33,749 bases of DNA from Pseudomonadota bacterium (lineage in GTDB: Bacteria > Pseudomonadota > Gammaproteobacteria > Steroidobacterales > Steroidobacteraceae), in NCBI GenBank assembly GCA_025356815.1, contig JANXQL010000045.1:1-33749 (forward strand), read 5' to 3'. Within the stretch, counting starts at the first letter, position 1. Each line of letters opens with the position of its first letter. The notes below the pieces were generated by a model that ran no database searches, was not told the DNA's origin, and saw only the letters and a list, made by a program, of their open reading frames with translations. The translations under genes and the position numbers were made by a program. Positions 1 through 7,346 of the stretch are shown piece after piece.

Positions 1-1258
1 ACAGCGCGCGCGCCGTCGGCGAGGCGGCGAGCCGCGTCGCGGCGTCACCGAGCGAGGCGGGCAGACGGCGCGCCGGCGCGTGCTCGCGGTCGTAGGCGTT
101 GCCCTCGATCGGCGCGTCGGGCTCGATCTGGTGCTCGATGCCCCACAGTCCCGAGCCGATCGCCGCGGCGAGCGCGAGGTAGGGATTGATGTCGGCCGCG
201 GCGATACGGTATTCGATCCTCTGGCTCGAGGCTCCGCCGCGAATCACCCTGAGCGCCGTGGTGCGGTTCTCGATGCCCCAGGTCGCCGAGGTCGGCGCCC
301 AGAAGCCGGGTACCAGCCGCGAGTAGCTGTTGACCGTCGAGGCCACCATCGCGAGCAGCTCCGGCATCAGCGTCTGCTGGCCGCCGATGAACCAGCGCAT
401 CGCGTCGGACATCTCGTCGGCCCGCGATGGATCGTGGAACACGGTGTTGCCGTCGAGGGTCTTCATCGACACGTGCAGGTGGCCGCTCTGGCCCGGCACG
501 CTGTTCGACCACTTGGCCATGAACGTCGCCATCAGCCCATGGCGCTGCGCGAGCACCTTGGTGAAGGTCTTGAACAGCGCCGCGCGGTCGGCCGCCTCGA
601 GCGCCTCGCAGTAGACGAGGGCGGCCTCGAGTACGCCGGGGCCGGTCTCGGTGTGCAGGCCCTCGATCGGGAAGCGCATCGACTGGCCCAGGTCCAGCAG
701 TTCCTGGTACAGCGCGGCATGGACGGTGCTGCGCAGCATCGAGTAGCCGAAGAAGCCGGGCGTCATGGGCTTGAGGTCGCGGTAGCCCTTTGCCCGCACC
801 GAGTCCGGGGTCTCGGCGAACATGAAGAACTCGAACTCCGCCGCCGCGCTGACCTGATAGCCCAGGCCGCGGGCGCGCTCGAGCACGCGGCGCAGGGTCG
901 CGCGCGGGCAGACCGCCTCGGCGCGGCCTGCGAACTCACCGAGGAACAGCGCCGTCTTGGGTTCCCACGGGATCTCGCGCAGCGTGCCGGGCAGGACGCG
1001 CACGGCGGCGTCGGGGTAGGCGCTGTGCCAGCCGGTGAACTTCAGGTTGTCGATCAACTGGTCGCTCGAGTCCCAGCCGAGGATGACGTCGCAGAATCCC
1101 AGCCCCTTGTCGAGTGCCGCCAGGAACTTGTCGCGTCCGAGGTACTTGCCGCGCAGAATGCCGTCGCCGTCGAAGACGCCGAGCTTGACGTGTTCGATGC
1201 CGCGGTCGTGGATGAACTGGCGCGCGGCGGCGATGTCTTTGGCGGTATTCGGATCCAT
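1..1258 (-). CDS. Glutamine-synthetase-family ligase (3' end cut by window edge)
   Basis: ATP-dependent ligase of the glutamine synthetase fold, joining ammonia or an amine to the gamma-carboxyl of glutamate in the cytoplasm. The visible 419 residues begin MDPNTAKDIAAARQF at an ATG preceded by GGGGAG, and no other start lies in frame just upstream. The core GS signatures are present: AAEFEFFMF, TETGPGVLE, GQSGHLHVSM, a stretch reading NSYSRLVPGFWAP followed by WGIENR, and RIEYRIAAADINPYLA. The family is usually about 440-460 residues, so only a short C-terminus is missing. The typical GSI adenylylation segment (NLY-LPPEE) is not visible; GNAYDREHAPARRLP stands in its place. That points to the GlnT/PuuA-like side, such as gamma-glutamyl-amine synthetases, rather than the main assimilatory GlnA. 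A possible -10 box TATCAT reads leftward at 1302-1307. The family is certain; the substrate is not. Confidence 0.9.
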   Translation of the reverse strand, partial: MDPNTAKDIAAARQFIHDRGIEHVKLGVFDGDGILRGKYLGRDKFLAALDKGLGFCDVILGWDSSDQLIDNLKFTGWHSAYPDAAVRVLPGTLREIPWEPKTALFLGEFAGRAEAVCPRATLRRVLERARGLGYQVSAAAEFEFFMFAETPDSVRAKGYRDLKPMTPGFFGYSMLRSTVHAALYQELLDLGQSMRFPIEGLHTETGPGVLEAALVYCEALEAADRAALFKTFTKVLAQRHGLMATFMAKWSNSVPGQSGHLHVSMKTLDGNTVFHDPSRADEMSDAMRWFIGGQQTLMPELLAMVASTVNSYSRLVPGFWAPTSATWGIENRTTALRVIRGGASSQRIEYRIAAADINPYLALAAAIGSGLWGIEHQIEPDAPIEGNAYDREHAPARRLPASLGDAATRLAASPTARAL

Positions 1259-1481
1259 GGGCTCCCCGGGACGGTTGACGGTGGTGACGGGTCGGTCGCG
1301 AATGATAGCGCCGATCGGCGCCGTCACCCGCCGCCGGGTCCGGCGCCGATGTTGCGTTGCGGCGCCTGACCGTGGCAAGCGCGCCTCGCGCGCCCGCCCC
1401 GGGCGGGATTTGACCGCACCCTGCGGAAGATGCGGAGCGGGCATCGCCCGCCGGTCGGTTAGGTTGTGATCGGAGGTGCCC

Positions 1482-3530
1482 ATGCTCAACGAACTGCCCA
1501 ATCTCTGCAACGTCGCCCTGGTCGGCCAGGCCGGGAGCGGCAAGACCACGCTGGCCGAGGCGCTGCTGCACGCCGCCGGCGCGATCCGTATCCGTGGCAG
1601 CGTCCCGCGCGGCACGACCGTCTGCGACTTCGACCCCCTCGAACGGCGCCACCAGCACTCGCTGGACTCGGCCGTCTGCGGCTTCGAGTCCCACGGCCGG
1701 CGCGTGACGCTGCTCGACACTCCGGGAACCCCTGATTTCATCGGCCGCGCGATCAGCGTGCTCGCCGCGGTCGAGGCGGTGGCGGTGGTCATCAACGCGG
1801 CGACAGGGCCCGAGGCGGTGGCGCTGCGAATGATGGCCGAGGCGCGCGAGCGCGGCCTGTGCAGGTTTGTGATCGTCAACCGCATCGATGCTGGCGACGC
1901 GGACCCCGGCGCGGTGCTTGCGGCACTGCGCGAGGCCTTCGGGCGGGAGTGCCTGCCGCTGAACCTGCCCGCCGACCATGGCCGGGCGGTCGTCGACTGT
2001 TACTTCCAGGCGTCCGGTCCGGCCACCGACATCGACAGCGTCGCCGCCGCCCACGAGGCGATCGTCGATCAGGTCGTCGAGGTCGACGAGGCGCTGATGA
2101 CACGCCACCTCGAGCAGAGTGGGTCGGTGACGCTCGAGCAACTGCACGGGGCGTTCGAGCAGGCGCTGCGCGAGGGCCATCTGGTGCCGGTCTGCTTCGT
2201 CTCGGCCGAGACTGGCGCGGGCGTGCCGGAGCTATTGCGCGTGCTGACTGAACTTGCACCCTCGCCGGTCGAAGGCAACCCGCCGTCGTTCCTGCGCGGC
2301 ATCGGTGCTGACGCCGTGCCGGTCGAGGTGCGTGCGGATCCGGACCTGCATGTCGTCGCACACGTCTTCAAGGTCATGATCGATCCCTACGTCGGCAAGA
2401 TTGGCGTGCTGCGCGTTCATCAGGGCACGGTACGGCCCGGTCAGCTGCTGTACGTCGGCGATGGCCGCAAACCCATGCGCGTCCCGCAGCTGTCGCGCCT
2501 GCAGGGCAAGGAACAGCGGCCGCTCCCGGCCGCCGGCCCCGGGATGATCTGCGCGATGACGAAGGTGGACGAGCTGCATTTCGACGCGGTCCTGCATGAC
2601 TCGCACGACGAGGACCACCTGCACCTGCGCTCGGTACGCTTCCCGCCCGCGATGCTCGGCGTCGCGATCGAGGCGCACAAGCGCGGCGACGAGCAGCGCA
2701 TGGCCGATACGCTGCACAAGCTCGTCGAGGAGGATCCGAGCGTGCGCATCGAGCACCCGCCGGGGACCGGCGAGACCGTGCTGTACGGGATGGGCGAGTT
2801 GCACTTGCGGCTGCTGCTGGAGAGGATGACGGAGCGCTTCGGCGTCCAGGTCCACACGCACCCGCCGCGCGTCCCGTACCGGGAGACGGTGACTGAGGCT
2901 GCCGAGGCGACCTACCGTCACAAGAAGCAGACCGGCGGTGCCGGCCAGTTCGGCGAGGTGCGGCTGCGCGTGGAGCCGCTGCCACGCGGCGCGGGCTTTG
3001 AGTTTGTCGACGACGTCGTCGGCGGTGCCATCCCTACCCAGTTCATCCCGGCCGTCGAGAAGGGCGTGCGGCTCGCGCTCGGCGCCGGCGTCGTCGCCGG
3101 CTACGAGATCGTCGATGTCCGGGTCACGCTGCTGGACGGCAAGCACCATCCGGTGGATTCGAAGGAGATCGCGTTCGTGACCGCCGGCCGACACGCGTTC
3201 GAGGAGGCGGCTGGGCGTGCCGCGCCGGTCGTGCTCGAGCCGGTCGTGCGCACCGAGGTGTCGGCCCCGGGAGGCGCGATCGGCGATGTGACGGCGGACC
3301 TCGCCGCGCGCCGCGGGCGGGTGACCGGACAGTCGTCGACCGCCGCCGGCGGGCTTACCGTCACCGCGCTGGTGCCGCTGGCGGAGTTGACGGACTACGC
3401 GCTGCGGCTGAAGGCCCTGACCGCGGGGCAGGGGGTCTACACGCTGGACCTGAGCCATTACGAGGTCGTGCCGCCGCGCCGCCAGCAGGAACTGGCCGCG
3501 GCCTGGACGCCACACGCCCGGCCTGCCTGA
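1482..3530 (+). CDS. Elongation factor G-like GTPase
   Basis: Translational GTPase of the EF-G/FusA family, about 682 residues, in the size range of EF-G-like paralogues and slightly shorter than canonical EF-G. The G domain shows a P-loop (GQAGSGKT), switch II DTPGTPDF, and VSAETGAG near the G5 position. The base-specificity motif is NRID instead of NKxD, and the switch I region reads ERRHQHSLDS instead of the usual RGITI core. Domain IV is recognisable by HKKQTGGAGQFGEV and GKHHPVDSKEIAF, and domain V by GGAIGDVTADLAARRG. ATG 1482 is chosen because GGAGG at 1472-1476 sits 5 nt upstream; an in-frame GTG at 1476 overlaps that Shine-Dalgarno. It is transcribed divergently from the glutamine-synthetase-like gene. 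The altered G motifs suggest a specialised paralogue, not the housekeeping factor; its precise role is unknown. Confidence 0.92.
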   Translation: MLNELPNLCNVALVGQAGSGKTTLAEALLHAAGAIRIRGSVPRGTTVCDFDPLERRHQHSLDSAVCGFESHGRRVTLLDTPGTPDFIGRAISVLAAVEAVAVVINAATGPEAVALRMMAEARERGLCRFVIVNRIDAGDADPGAVLAALREAFGRECLPLNLPADHGRAVVDCYFQASGPATDIDSVAAAHEAIVDQVVEVDEALMTRHLEQSGSVTLEQLHGAFEQALREGHLVPVCFVSAETGAGVPELLRVLTELAPSPVEGNPPSFLRGIGADAVPVEVRADPDLHVVAHVFKVMIDPYVGKIGVLRVHQGTVRPGQLLYVGDGRKPMRVPQLSRLQGKEQRPLPAAGPGMICAMTKVDELHFDAVLHDSHDEDHLHLRSVRFPPAMLGVAIEAHKRGDEQRMADTLHKLVEEDPSVRIEHPPGTGETVLYGMGELHLRLLLERMTERFGVQVHTHPPRVPYRETVTEAAEATYRHKKQTGGAGQFGEVRLRVEPLPRGAGFEFVDDVVGGAIPTQFIPAVEKGVRLALGAGVVAGYEIVDVRVTLLDGKHHPVDSKEIAFVTAGRHAFEEAAGRAAPVVLEPVVRTEVSAPGGAIGDVTADLAARRGRVTGQSSTAAGGLTVTALVPLAELTDYALRLKALTAGQGVYTLDLSHYEVVPPRRQQELAAAWTPHARPA

Positions 3531-3608
3531 GCCGCACCGGGCGCCGGCTCGCTCTAGAATGGGCGTGCGCGGTGCTGCCGCGCGCCGTCATCCACCGTCG
3601 AGTGCGCC

Positions 3609-3782
3609 ATGAAGATCGCTAAGCCCTTGCTGCTCGTCTGCACCCCGATCGGAGTGCTCGCCGGGCTGCGCGAGGCGTGGCGCGTCCACTGGTGGCTGGC
3701 GCTTTTGATGGCGTTGCTGGTGGCGGTGATCGCGGCGCTATTGTGGATGACGCTGAGCGTCGCGCGCCGCGAGGCGCGCTGA
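3609..3782 (+). CDS. Small membrane protein, 57 residues, function unknown
   Basis: A short open frame starting MKIAKPLLLVCTPIGVLAG and ending SVARREAR. The centre (about residues 28-51, WWLALLMALLVAVIAALLWMTL) is a strong transmembrane segment, and a weaker hydrophobic stretch lies at residues 6-20, giving one or two membrane passes. A basic C-terminal tail suggests a cytoplasmic C-terminus. A TAGAAT -10-like hexamer lies at 3555-3560 in the gap after the EF-G-like gene, but no matching -35 is visible. The Shine-Dalgarno is weak (GAGTG). The next gene is convergent and begins only 7 nt after this stop. I do not recognise a family. The clean hydrophobic profile and upstream promoter-like box argue for a real gene, but evidence is limited. 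Confidence 0.55.
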   Translation: MKIAKPLLLVCTPIGVLAGLREAWRVHWWLALLMALLVAVIAALLWMTLSVARREAR

Positions 3783-3789
3783 GGGTCGG

Positions 3790-4179
3790 CTAGAGGATGT
3801 CCTCGCGCACCGCGCCCGGCTGCGCCGGGTTGTGCGCCTCGGTGTTGAAGCCGATCAGCACCATGACGCCGGGGCCGGGGTTCTTGTAGGCATGGGTGAC
3901 GCCCGCGGGGATCGTGAATCGCCACGTCTCGCCCGCCGGCACCTCGACTTCGCGCAGCACGCCCGCTTCCTTCAGCCGTATCTGCGCAGGTCCCGTGACC
4001 ACGGAGATTTCCGTGCCGATGAGGTGACGGTGATTGCCGCGCACGTAGCCGGGCTGCGTCAGGACGACGTGCACGTTGCGTTTGTCGGCGAGGTGGTGTG
4101 CGTCGACCGGCTCGAACAACGAGCCGCGATGGTCATGGTGCGTGCGGATCGGTTCGATCAGCGTCTTTGAGGTCGTCAT
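3790..4179 (-). CDS. Cupin-domain protein (sugar epimerase / CapF-C-terminal-like)
   Basis: A 129-residue single-domain cupin. It opens with MTTSKTLIEPIRTHHDHRGSLFEP, the motif found at the start of dTDP-sugar-epimerase-like and CapF-type cupins. Cupin motif 1 is seen as VRGNHRHLIGTEISVVTG (about residues 46-63), and motif 2 as IPAGVTHAYKN (about residues 90-100). The histidines GNHRH and THA are candidate metal or substrate ligands. The ATG at 4179 is preceded by GGGGAACC. Relatives work on activated sugars in polysaccharide synthesis, but no sugar-nucleotide or glycan gene is nearby, so the substrate is unknown. It lies 57 nt downstream of the FecR-like gene on the same strand, with a hairpin between them, so both could be on one transcript. 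Confidence 0.8.
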   Translation of the reverse strand: MTTSKTLIEPIRTHHDHRGSLFEPVDAHHLADKRNVHVVLTQPGYVRGNHRHLIGTEISVVTGPAQIRLKEAGVLREVEVPAGETWRFTIPAGVTHAYKNPGPGVMVLIGFNTEAHNPAQPGAVREDIL

Positions 4180-4187
4180 CGGTTCCC

Positions 4188-4212
4188 CGGCCAGGCTCGA
4201 ATGGCCTGGCCG
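4188..4212 (-). other. Intercistronic hairpin just upstream of the cupin gene
   Basis: A perfect 9-bp inverted repeat (arms 4188-4196 and 4204-4212, core GGCCAGGC/GCCTGGCC) with a 7-nt loop lies between the FecR-like stop codon and the cupin start. On the minus-strand transcript its base abuts the GGGGAACC ribosome-binding region. No U-run follows it, so it is not a standard intrinsic terminator. Possible roles are RNA processing, 3'-end protection of the upstream message, or control of cupin translation; these are inference. Confidence 0.5.
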
Positions 4213-4236
4213 AGGATAGCAGGGCGCACGCCTGCC

Positions 4237-6615
4237 TCAGCGGTCCCGCGGATCGGGGTGCGGCTTGTCCGGGTGCGGCTTCTCGGCGGGCGGCGGCGCC
4301 GAGTGGCTGGCCGGCGGTGGGGCGGGGGCCGCCGGCGGGGGCGGCGGTGGCCTGAACTCGCGCACGGCGGGTGGGGCCGGTGGCGGGCTCCACTCGCGCG
4401 GCGCCACGGCGCGCGGCTCCGGCGGCGGCGATGGCCGCTGCTCGTAGCGGCGCGGCTCAGGCGCTGCCGGTCGGTCGTAGGTCGGCCGCTGCGGCGCGTC
4501 GTAGGTTGGCGCCGGCCGCGACGGCGCTTCGTAGGCCGGCGGTGGCGACGGGCGCTGTTCGTAGCGACGCGGCTCCGGCACCGGGGTCGACGCTGCCGGT
4601 CGATCGTAGGTCGGGCGTCGCGGCGCATCGTAGGTCGGCGCCGGCCGCGACGGCGGTTCATACGCCGGCGGTGGCGACGGGCGCTGCTCGTAGCGGCCCG
4701 GCTCCGGCGTAGGCGGCGTTACCGGACGGTCGTAGGTCGGGCGCTGCTCAGGCGCCGGCCGCACCGGGGACACCGGTGGCGGGCGCGGGCTGTCGACGCC
4801 GCGCGGTTCCGCAGGCGCCTCGCGACGCCACTCGCTCGGCGGCGGTGGCCGGTAGCTGGCCGGCGGCCGGTCGCCGCGGTTCGCAGGGGCGGTGGGCGAT
4901 GCCGGCGCGACCGGTGCCACCGGTGGCGCGGCGTTGCGTGGCGACTCGGCACCGGTCCGCGGCGGGCGAACGCCCGGGAGCGGTGCGTAGGCCGGCGACG
5001 GTGCGCCGCTGCGCATCGGCACATCGCCGCGGATCACGTGGACCGGATCCGGGCGGGCAGGCAGCGTGGCCTCTGGCGCGTCGCGCCGCGGCGCGGGCCC
5101 ACGCTCGATGGCGACCGGGTGGCCGCCGTTGGCGATGACCGCGCGTCGCTGGCTGTCGAACGATGCCGCCGGCGGCGGCGGGGGCACCCGTGCGATGACC
5201 GGCCGCGTCCACATCTCGCGGCGCGGCTCGACCGCAGCCGGCCGACCGATGCTCTCGCGGCTCGGTGCGATCGCCGGCGCGCTCGCCTGGGGGCGCATGC
5301 GCTCGAGGGCGCCCGGTGGCAGGCGCGTGAGGTGCTCACCGATCCGTTTCGAACCGGTGAATGCCTCGCGCGAGGTCGAGATCAATGCGCCGTTGACGGC
5401 GAGGTTCGCGTAGCGCGTCGGTGCGCGCCGGTCACGAGCGTCGCCGTCTCGATCCCGGCCGCCACGATCCCGGCCGCCACCATCGATGTAGTTGGTCACG
5501 TAGGTGTTTGTGACGTGGATGTTGGTGATGTTGACGTTCTGGACGTAGCCGCGGCTGTGACGGTACGAGGGTTCGTACACCTCGTTCCAACCCAGCGGGA
5601 ACCAGCCGATCGGCGGGCCGCCAATGCTGACGCCAATCGACACACCGCCGCCGCCGACCCAGCCGACCAGCGCGGGTGCGTACAGCGGGCTGCGATGGCG
5701 CGGACCCGGGGCCCAGCACCAGTCGCCGCGGACATGAACCCAGCGGCCGTAGTGGAACGGCGCGAAGCCCCACGGCGCGTCGTCGATCCACGTCCAGCCC
5801 CACGGTGCGATCCAGGCCCAGTGGCCGTCACGGTACGGCGACCAGCCCATGGCGACCGTGGGGACCCACACCGGCCCGTATTCGTCGACTGTGCGCCAGG
5901 TGCCGTAGTCGTCGAGATCCTCATAGCCGATCGTGTCGCGCGACACGTAGCGGGTCGACACTGCGCGATCCTCGCGCCGGTCACGCTCGCTGGTCCACTG
6001 GTCGAATGCGTCGCCCGGTGGCAGGTCGCCGAGCTGCATCTGGTCTACCGAGCCGTAGAAGTCGGCGAGCTGACCGCCATCGACGGTCTGGGCGCCGTTC
6101 GCGTCGGTGACCGCCACCTGTCCCTGCAGCACCGCGACATGCAATTCGTCGCCGCGCTCATTCACGTCGATCCGATACGAGCCCGGCCGCAGCACGGCGA
6201 CGGATGCCGCGGGCGTGGCGATCTCCAGCGTCTCGTCCGGTTCCAGCGAACGCACGCGCACCTGCAGGGTGCCGCTGCTCAGACGCAGCTGCACGGCATG
6301 ATCGTCGATGTTCAGGATGCCCACACCGGTCTCGGCGCCAAGCCGGATCGCGGTGGAACCGACGTGCAGCTCGGCGCGCGACTCGCGGTCGGACCACAGG
6401 CGGTCGTCGTTCGTCAGTGGCCGGTTCAACACGTCGGCGACCCATTGGTCGCTGCCTGCCGGCTCCAGCGATACGGTCCCGAGCGCGACGCTGACGCGGG
6501 CCACCCGACCCGGCGGGTCGATCGGCTCGTCGGCGTGCGCCAGTGGCGCGGCCAGGATGACCCAGGCGAGCACTGCAAGCACGCGTGGGGACAGGGAACG
6601 CAGAACGGACGACAT
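4237..6615 (-). CDS. Secreted FecR-like protein (DUF6600 type) with proline-rich tail
   Basis: A 792-residue exported protein. The start has a textbook AAGGAG six bases upstream of the ATG. Residues 1-28 form a signal peptide ending PLAHA, with no lipobox. Residues about 35-190 carry a FecR-like beta domain (VSVALGTVSLEP, RLWSDRESRAELHVG, PGSYRIDV). Residues about 225-310 are a tryptophan/tyrosine-rich block (YGTWRTVDEYGPVWVP, WSPYRDGHWAWIAPWGWTW, WVHVRGDWCWAPGP) typical of the DUF6600/YXWV group. After an RD-rich linker, the last ~370 residues are proline-rich and low complexity, with tandem repeats, ending EKPHPDKPHPDPRDR. This is probably a periplasmic or surface protein whose tail spans or binds the cell wall. 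The true function is unknown. The family is usually shorter, so the tail makes this member long. Confidence 0.85.
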   Translation of the reverse strand: MSSVLRSLSPRVLAVLAWVILAAPLAHADEPIDPPGRVARVSVALGTVSLEPAGSDQWVADVLNRPLTNDDRLWSDRESRAELHVGSTAIRLGAETGVGILNIDDHAVQLRLSSGTLQVRVRSLEPDETLEIATPAASVAVLRPGSYRIDVNERGDELHVAVLQGQVAVTDANGAQTVDGGQLADFYGSVDQMQLGDLPPGDAFDQWTSERDRREDRAVSTRYVSRDTIGYEDLDDYGTWRTVDEYGPVWVPTVAMGWSPYRDGHWAWIAPWGWTWIDDAPWGFAPFHYGRWVHVRGDWCWAPGPRHRSPLYAPALVGWVGGGGVSIGVSIGGPPIGWFPLGWNEVYEPSYRHSRGYVQNVNITNIHVTNTYVTNYIDGGGRDRGGRDRDGDARDRRAPTRYANLAVNGALISTSREAFTGSKRIGEHLTRLPPGALERMRPQASAPAIAPSRESIGRPAAVEPRREMWTRPVIARVPPPPPAASFDSQRRAVIANGGHPVAIERGPAPRRDAPEATLPARPDPVHVIRGDVPMRSGAPSPAYAPLPGVRPPRTGAESPRNAAPPVAPVAPASPTAPANRGDRPPASYRPPPPSEWRREAPAEPRGVDSPRPPPVSPVRPAPEQRPTYDRPVTPPTPEPGRYEQRPSPPPAYEPPSRPAPTYDAPRRPTYDRPAASTPVPEPRRYEQRPSPPPAYEAPSRPAPTYDAPQRPTYDRPAAPEPRRYEQRPSPPPEPRAVAPREWSPPPAPPAVREFRPPPPPPAAPAPPPASHSAPPPAEKPHPDKPHPDPRDR
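4443..4745 (-). repeat. Tandem coding repeats in the proline-rich tail
   Basis: Two long in-frame repeats, 4443-4559 (117 bp, 39 codons) and 4560-4688 (129 bp, 43 codons), are followed by a partial third copy to about 4745. Each encodes a Tyr/Pro/Arg unit containing RRYEQRPSPPPAYE, RPAPTYDAP and RPTYDRPA. The 12-bp length difference is the four-residue insertion STPV. Copies are similar at both DNA and protein level, suggesting recent duplication and possible length variation between strains. Confidence 0.8.
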
Positions 6616-6780
6616 GAGCTACTCCTTAGCGGGCGCCGGGGCCACGACGCCACCTTGAACCGTCCGGGGGCGGGTGGCGCAAAGGTTGAGGGAAATTAAC
6701 CGCGCCGTCATCCCCGCGTCGGCCGATACGAACTTCGACCCCGGTCCGGCGCATAGTAGGCTGACAGGCGGAGATCCGGC

Positions 6781-7281
6781 ATGAACTCATCGAACCTGAC
6801 GCTTGGCGAAATCTGCCTGCGACTGCTGGCCGCGGTCGTCTGCGGCAGCATCATCGGCCTGAACCGCGATTTGCACCGCAAGGGTGCCGGCATGCGCACC
6901 TTCGGACTAGTCGCACTTGCCACGGCCGGTGTCTCGATCGGCGCGCTGGCGGCCGGCACGGCACGGCCGGACGACTTCGGCCGGCTCATGCAGGGAGTGC
7001 TGACGGGCATCGGCTTTCTCGGCGCCGGCGTCATCCTGCGCCGTGCCGACAGCGGCCGGGTCACGGGGCTGACGACGGCGGCAGCGATCTGGTTCGTGGC
7101 GGGAGTCGCCCTGCTGTGCGGCCTTGGCCAGTTCCTGCTGGTGGGCCTGCTGCTGGGGATCGCGATGCTGCTGCTGCTGTTCGGCCGGGCGGCGGAGCGC
7201 CAGGCCGAGCGCTGGTTCGGGGCTTCGGTCGAGGATGAGGACGAGGACGACGCGCGACGCGGCCCACCGTCGGTGCGCTGA
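6781..7281 (+). CDS. MgtC/SapB family membrane protein
   Basis: A 166-residue inner-membrane protein. The N-terminal hydrophobic domain has the MgtC/SapB signature: LRLLAAVVCGSIIGLNRDLHRKGAGMRTFGLVALATAG, then GVLTGIGFLGAGVILRRADSGRVTGLTTAAAIWFVAGVALLCGLG. About four to five transmembrane segments are evident. The C-terminal tail (EDEDEDDARRGPPSVR) is short and acidic, so the ACT-like cytosolic domain of MgtC is absent and the protein is closer to SapB/YhiD-like members. MgtC relatives inhibit the F-type ATPase or act in low-magnesium survival, but those roles cannot be transferred here with confidence. GGCGGAG upstream supports the start. It is divergent from the FecR-like gene and lies 65 bp before the efflux operon, which appears to have its own promoter. 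No magnesium-sensing leader is visible. Confidence 0.9.
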   Translation: MNSSNLTLGEICLRLLAAVVCGSIIGLNRDLHRKGAGMRTFGLVALATAGVSIGALAAGTARPDDFGRLMQGVLTGIGFLGAGVILRRADSGRVTGLTTAAAIWFVAGVALLCGLGQFLLVGLLLGIAMLLLLFGRAAERQAERWFGASVEDEDEDDARRGPPSVR

Positions 7282-7299
7282 CGCTCTTTACCAAACTTT

Positions 7300-7340
7300 G
7301 CGCATTTGCGCGCCCGGCCGGCGCGGCGGCGCCCTACAAT
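7300..7340 (+). promoter_or_regulatory. Promoter of the efflux operon with palindromic operator
   Basis: TACAAT at 7335-7340 is a good -10 box ending 6 nt before the ATG at 7347, so transcription should begin at the start codon. No -35 match is found at the expected place. Instead, the perfect palindrome GCGCATTTGCGC lies at 7300-7311, centred 41.5 bp before the predicted start site, the classic position of an activator overlapping the -35 region. Activator dependence is inference. Confidence 0.5.
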
Positions 7341-7346
7341 TCGATC

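Noticed and set aside
1308-1321. Palindrome GCGCCGATCGGCGC near the glutamine-synthetase-like promoter
   Set aside because: All-GC-type palindromes around CGATCG are common in this DNA and no second copy or spacing rule supports an operator.
3565-3612. A 15-codon frame (MRGAAARRHPPSSAP) after TAGAAT, overlapping the next ATG as ATGA
   Set aside because: It would make a leader peptide for the 57-residue gene, but GTG 3565 is 4 nt from the -10 box rather than 6, there is no ribosome-binding site, and chance is a sufficient explanation.
4201-6699. Long plus-strand open frame opposite the FecR-like gene
   Set aside because: It is Arg/Ala-rich, has no domain signature or ribosome-binding site, and mirrors a minus-strand gene with signal peptide and AAGGAG. 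Long antisense frames are expected at this GC content.
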